Positions 61,310-64,000 of a stretch of 64,000 nt of DNA are shown piece by piece; the stretch's first letter is position 1; each line of letters begins with the position of its first letter. The notes below the pieces were generated by a model. It searched no databases. It had not been told where the DNA came from and saw only the letters and a program-made list of their open reading frames with translations. The position numbers and the translations under genes were made by a program. The stretch covers positions 1 through 64,000 of the forward strand of contig JALHOR010000008.1 of the NCBI GenBank assembly GCA_022842885.1, read 5' to 3'. The stretch is from Anaerolineae bacterium. Lineage in GTDB: Bacteria > Chloroflexota > Anaerolineae > Aggregatilineales > Phototrophicaceae.

Positions 61310-61489
61310 ATGGGGTGTTTACGAGCGATTTTGTGTATTGTGTTCCCGCCGTTGGCTGTTGTTGACCGTGGCTGTGGCACAGTCTTGATTGTGTTCGCGC
61401 TGACACTGGCGGGATGGGTGCCGGGTGCTGTGGCGGCGTTGGTTCTTAATTTTGTCGCCACCGATAACGAAAAATACAAACGCGATTAA
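61310..61489 (+). CDS. Pmp3/UPF0057-like small hydrophobic membrane protein
   Basis: 59 residues, MGCLRAILCIVFPPLAVVDR followed by GCGTVLIVFALTLAGWVPG and a charged tail ending KYKRD. The PPLAV...GCG...GWVPG layout and two helices match Pmp3 proteins, which modulate membrane potential and often respond to salt or cold stress. AGGAGG (61298-61303) lies 6 bases before the ATG. Terminator at 61521. Short length, but family match and ribosome-binding site support it well. Confidence 0.85.
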   Translation: MGCLRAILCIVFPPLAVVDRGCGTVLIVFALTLAGWVPGAVAALVLNFVATDNEKYKRD

Positions 61490-61520
61490 GCGTCAAAAGC
61501 CATTTCAGCAGGCTCAATAA

Positions 61521-61545
61521 ACCCCACCGCATGGTGGGGTTTTTA
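61521..61545 (+). terminator. rho-independent terminator after Pmp3-like gene
   Basis: Stem ACCCCACC (61521-61528) / GGTGGGGT (61533-61540), loop GCAT, then TTTTT. Confidence 0.9.
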
Positions 61546-61623
61546 GAGTCATACCTTTTTATTCTGGCAGCGATGCGCTACGCTTTTAGGCAATTCACTG
61601 GTTGTTTTCGGAGGCGCGAGACT

Positions 61624-62433
61624 ATGCCGCTTGCCATGCATGAAGATTTACTGCCCGGACACACGTTCCAAGAAAAATTTGCCTTTGCTCGCCAGTGCCA
61701 CCTGACCGGGGTAGAACTGGATGGTGCTGATTTATCCGCGAATATCCTTACGGTGGCGGCGGCGATGGATGCCACTGATATGCACATCGCCGCCGTGAAC
61801 TTGACTGCCCCCACTTATGCTGACTATATTTCGCCTGATAGAGACCGCCGGATGCACGCCATAGACCGCCTGCGCCAGACGATGAGTGCCGCCTGTGATT
61901 TGCAAGCGGCGTGTGTGACGATTGTGCCACATTACAGCGTACCCGGTGCCGCCATGCTGCCAGATTTAACGCCGTTTCGGACGCAAGCGGATTTAGAAGC
62001 CGAAATGTTCGTTTGGTTTTTACGCACAGTCAATGATTTGGCAGCCGCGATGGACGTGGTGTTATGTATGCAACCCATCAATCGCTACGAATCACATTTT
62101 TTGAATACGATTGGGCAAGCCGGTGAATTTTGCGCGGCGATACAACACCATCCTTCAGTGGGCATTGCGCCGCATTTGTTCCACGCGGCGTTGGAAGAAA
62201 ATGATGTTTTTGCGGCTTTGCGTAACCATGCGCCGTCTATTCGCCATGTGTATCTGACTGACCACAATCATCGGTTGCCGGGCATGGGCTGGCTCAATTT
62301 AGAGACCTTATCCGCGACTTTGCGCGAGATGAATTATACGGGTTGGCTGACCATCACCAGTGCCGATAGCCACTATAGTGATACGGCGTTGGCAGAGTGT
62401 GTGACACGCTTGCATCGGGCAGGCATCGGCTGA
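61624..62433 (+). CDS. sugar-phosphate isomerase/epimerase-like TIM-barrel protein
   Basis: 269 residues from MPLAMHEDLLPGHTF at 61624 after GGAGG. The AP-endonuclease-2-like TIM barrel is shown by the LTGVELDGADL start, the metal-binding strand LCMQPINRYESHFLNT and the end TDHNHRLPGMGWLNLETL with GWLTITSADS. Related enzymes isomerise keto sugars or act on inositol. Substrate unknown. It is followed after 33 bases by the gene at 62467. Confidence 0.82.
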   Translation: MPLAMHEDLLPGHTFQEKFAFARQCHLTGVELDGADLSANILTVAAAMDATDMHIAAVNLTAPTYADYISPDRDRRMHAIDRLRQTMSAACDLQAACVTIVPHYSVPGAAMLPDLTPFRTQADLEAEMFVWFLRTVNDLAAAMDVVLCMQPINRYESHFLNTIGQAGEFCAAIQHHPSVGIAPHLFHAALEENDVFAALRNHAPSIRHVYLTDHNHRLPGMGWLNLETLSATLREMNYTGWLTITSADSHYSDTALAECVTRLHRAGIG

Positions 62434-62466
62434 GTAGTGACAACGACGCTTAAGAGGGGTGATGCG

Positions 62467-64000
62467 ATGCAGTGGATACGCTGGCGTTGGTTGCTGTTGA
62501 TATGCCTGTTGTTTATCGGGGGAGTCGTTTCCGCACGGGAAATTTTCCAAGGGGATGCTTGTTTCGTTGCTGCCGATGAAGTCATCATGGGCAATGTATT
62601 TGTGCTGTGCGAAGAATTGATAATTGCCGGGCGCATTGAGGGCAATGTTATCGGGGCAGCATTGCGCGGCACACTAACCGGGCAGATAGATGGCAGCGTG
62701 TATCTGGTAGGGGGGCAAGTGGTGCTGTCAGCCCAAGTGGAGCGCGAAGTACATTTTGCCGGGTTGATGTTGTGGCTACAAACGGCTATTCCTGATACAT
62801 TTCCGGCAGCAATGGACTCCACTACCACCCCTAAGATTGGCGGCAGTGTGTTGTCTTTCTCGCTTTCCACTCGTTTAGCCGATGAGGCGGATATTGGCGG
62901 TGGGCTGATTGGCGTGGGGTATCAGGTCATTGTGCGTGGGCGTGTGGCAGGTGAAATCAATTTTTGGGGGTCAGGGCTGACGATAGATGGTCAGGTTGGC
63001 GGCAATGTGTATGCGTCAGTGGGTGACCCGGCATCCGATGGCACGCAAATCGAGACGTTGCTGCTCCCCTTTGGTTTTGAACCTGATTTACAACCCCCCG
63101 GCATGACCATCACCGAGCGCGGCACTGTCCAAAAAACGCTGGAATACAGTGGTCCCGTTGCCGGGCAATTCCCGCAAGATTGGCAAATCCCGACGATTTT
63201 TAACAGCACTGCCAATGTCCCCTTACCGACAGCGGAAAGCCCGGAAACACTGGTGGTTTATGCCAACAATTTTTTTTATGAAGCCACCATTTTATTGACC
63301 GCCGGACTTTTGGGGTTGATAGTCCTGCCAGAAATTTTCCATATTCCCCTTTCGACCATGCGCCACCAAGTGGTATCCAGCGTGAGCGTGGGTATGTTGG
63401 CATTCATTATCTCGTTCCCGATTGTGCTGATGATGGGGGTCTTAAGCCTAGCGGTGCTGGTAGTGCTGCAACTGCTAGGGCTGAGTGGGATTGCCGTTGT
63501 TTTGGGGAGTTTGTTGGCGCTCATGAATTTTGGCGGGGCGGGTATTTTTTATTTTGTGGCGATTTTTGTGGCACGGGCATTGGTGGCATTTGCTATGGGT
63601 CGGCTGCTGCTGCGTTTATTTCGTTTTTCCAATCGCGCACCGCGCCGTGGGCTGCTGAGTATGGTGGTGGGTGGGCTGCTGTTGGCGCTGCTGATTTCGC
63701 TGCCCGTAGTGGGCTGGGTTTTTAATGCCGGAGCATTATTTTGGGGCTTAGGCTCAATTTTGACGACGATTCTGGGGCGTTTACGCACCATCCGCGAGAC
63801 AGTCCCGGCAGCAAGTAGCACTTGGCAAACGCTCTCGGCGGCGGTGGTGCCGCTACCTTCCCTCACACCCACGCCACCTGTGAACGATGCCCTATTACCG
63901 GCTCAGGCTGAACCCGCTACGCCTGTGTCTGTGTCACCATTGGCACTGATGCCCCCCGGCATGACGGACTTGCCAGAGGGTTTTGACCCTGATTTTTTTG
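62467..64000 (+). CDS. secreted/membrane polymer-like (bactofilin-style) protein, runs off the right edge
   Basis: Open from ATG 62467 to the window end (at least 511 codons), after AGAGGGG. An N-terminal signal helix (LLLICLLFIGGVVSA) is followed by beta-helix-like short repeats such as IEGNVIGAALRGTLTGQIDG and VYLVGGQVVLS (about 45-190), in the style of bactofilin or polymer-forming domains, and four or five membrane helices from about 270 to 430. A Pro-rich tail follows (PLPSLTPTPP). The C-terminus lies outside. Many bactofilin-like proteins shape the envelope; a role here is inferred. Confidence 0.7.
   Translation, partial: MQWIRWRWLLLICLLFIGGVVSAREIFQGDACFVAADEVIMGNVFVLCEELIIAGRIEGNVIGAALRGTLTGQIDGSVYLVGGQVVLSAQVEREVHFAGLMLWLQTAIPDTFPAAMDSTTTPKIGGSVLSFSLSTRLADEADIGGGLIGVGYQVIVRGRVAGEINFWGSGLTIDGQVGGNVYASVGDPASDGTQIETLLLPFGFEPDLQPPGMTITERGTVQKTLEYSGPVAGQFPQDWQIPTIFNSTANVPLPTAESPETLVVYANNFFYEATILLTAGLLGLIVLPEIFHIPLSTMRHQVVSSVSVGMLAFIISFPIVLMMGVLSLAVLVVLQLLGLSGIAVVLGSLLALMNFGGAGIFYFVAIFVARALVAFAMGRLLLRLFRFSNRAPRRGLLSMVVGGLLLALLISLPVVGWVFNAGALFWGLGSILTTILGRLRTIRETVPAASSTWQTLSAAVVPLPSLTPTPPVNDALLPAQAEPATPVSVSPLALMPPGMTDLPEGFDPDFF

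Overview
The window looks like a piece of a Chloroflexota (Anaerolineae-like) chromosome. This is inferred from gene content, not from a marker gene: a bacterial Elp3 of the kind known from Dehalococcoides, LysM and VWA lipoproteins with Thr/Pro-rich linkers, a TIR-STAND-WD40 protein, leucine-rich-repeat and thrombospondin-type-3-repeat surface proteins, a PknB-type kinase fused to a membrane domain, and an XisH/XisI pair. There is no rRNA and no CRISPR array. One tRNA (Asp) and one complete insertion sequence (ISAs1 family) are present.

Layout. 1-9.1 kb: 3' part of a HerA/TraG-like ATPase, a nitrilase, an RmlD-like reductase, a LysM lipoprotein, a UspA protein and a VWA lipoprotein. 9.2-14.7 kb: ABC-F ATPase, metallo-beta-lactamase-fold hydrolase, orphan OmpR-type regulator, HSL-type esterase. 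14.8-22.1 kb: a repeat-rich block with two paralogous leucine-rich-repeat proteins around an oligopeptidase F gene and a RelE-like toxin-antitoxin pair, then three envelope or unknown genes, one with thrombospondin type 3 repeats. 22.4-29.1 kb: Elp3, DUF2200, a second MBL hydrolase, an alpha/beta hydrolase, a CPBP-like membrane protein, and a MarR regulator divergent from a Rieske ferredoxin with a readable operator. 29.2-40.3 kb: a lone phage portal protein, then a sugar/envelope group (FAD oxidoreductase, GT4 glycosyltransferase, histidine kinase, epimerase, two GT-C-like membrane proteins, HAD hydrolase). 40.4-53.3 kb: TIR-nSTAND-WD40 protein, UbiA prenyltransferase, two tandem secreted serine proteases, a GT-C-like gene split by a frameshift at a C6 tract, XisH/XisI, an epimerase. 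53.4-64 kb: tRNA-Asp, ISAs1 element, two GNAT acetyltransferases, kinase-PDZ-membrane protein, VOC protein, S9 peptidase, a 59-residue Pmp3-like protein, a TIM-barrel epimerase, and a membrane protein running off the right edge.

The most unusual content lies in the repeats. A palindromic element centred on GCATGC occurs six times. Two inverted copies with identical cores bracket one LRR gene, whose diverged duplicate 4 kb away lacks both. A seven-base-periodic repeat (about AGTNNNN, or its complement) recurs at about nine intergenic sites. Pieces of these repeats also lie in frame inside genes: the palindrome in the FAD oxidoreductase, and heptad units at the 3' end of elp3 and in the tail of the portal gene. 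Other items worth a second look are the lone portal gene, the membrane-spanning TIR-nSTAND-WD40 protein, the C6 frameshift, the MarR/Rieske operator and the CPBP protein lacking its glutamates.
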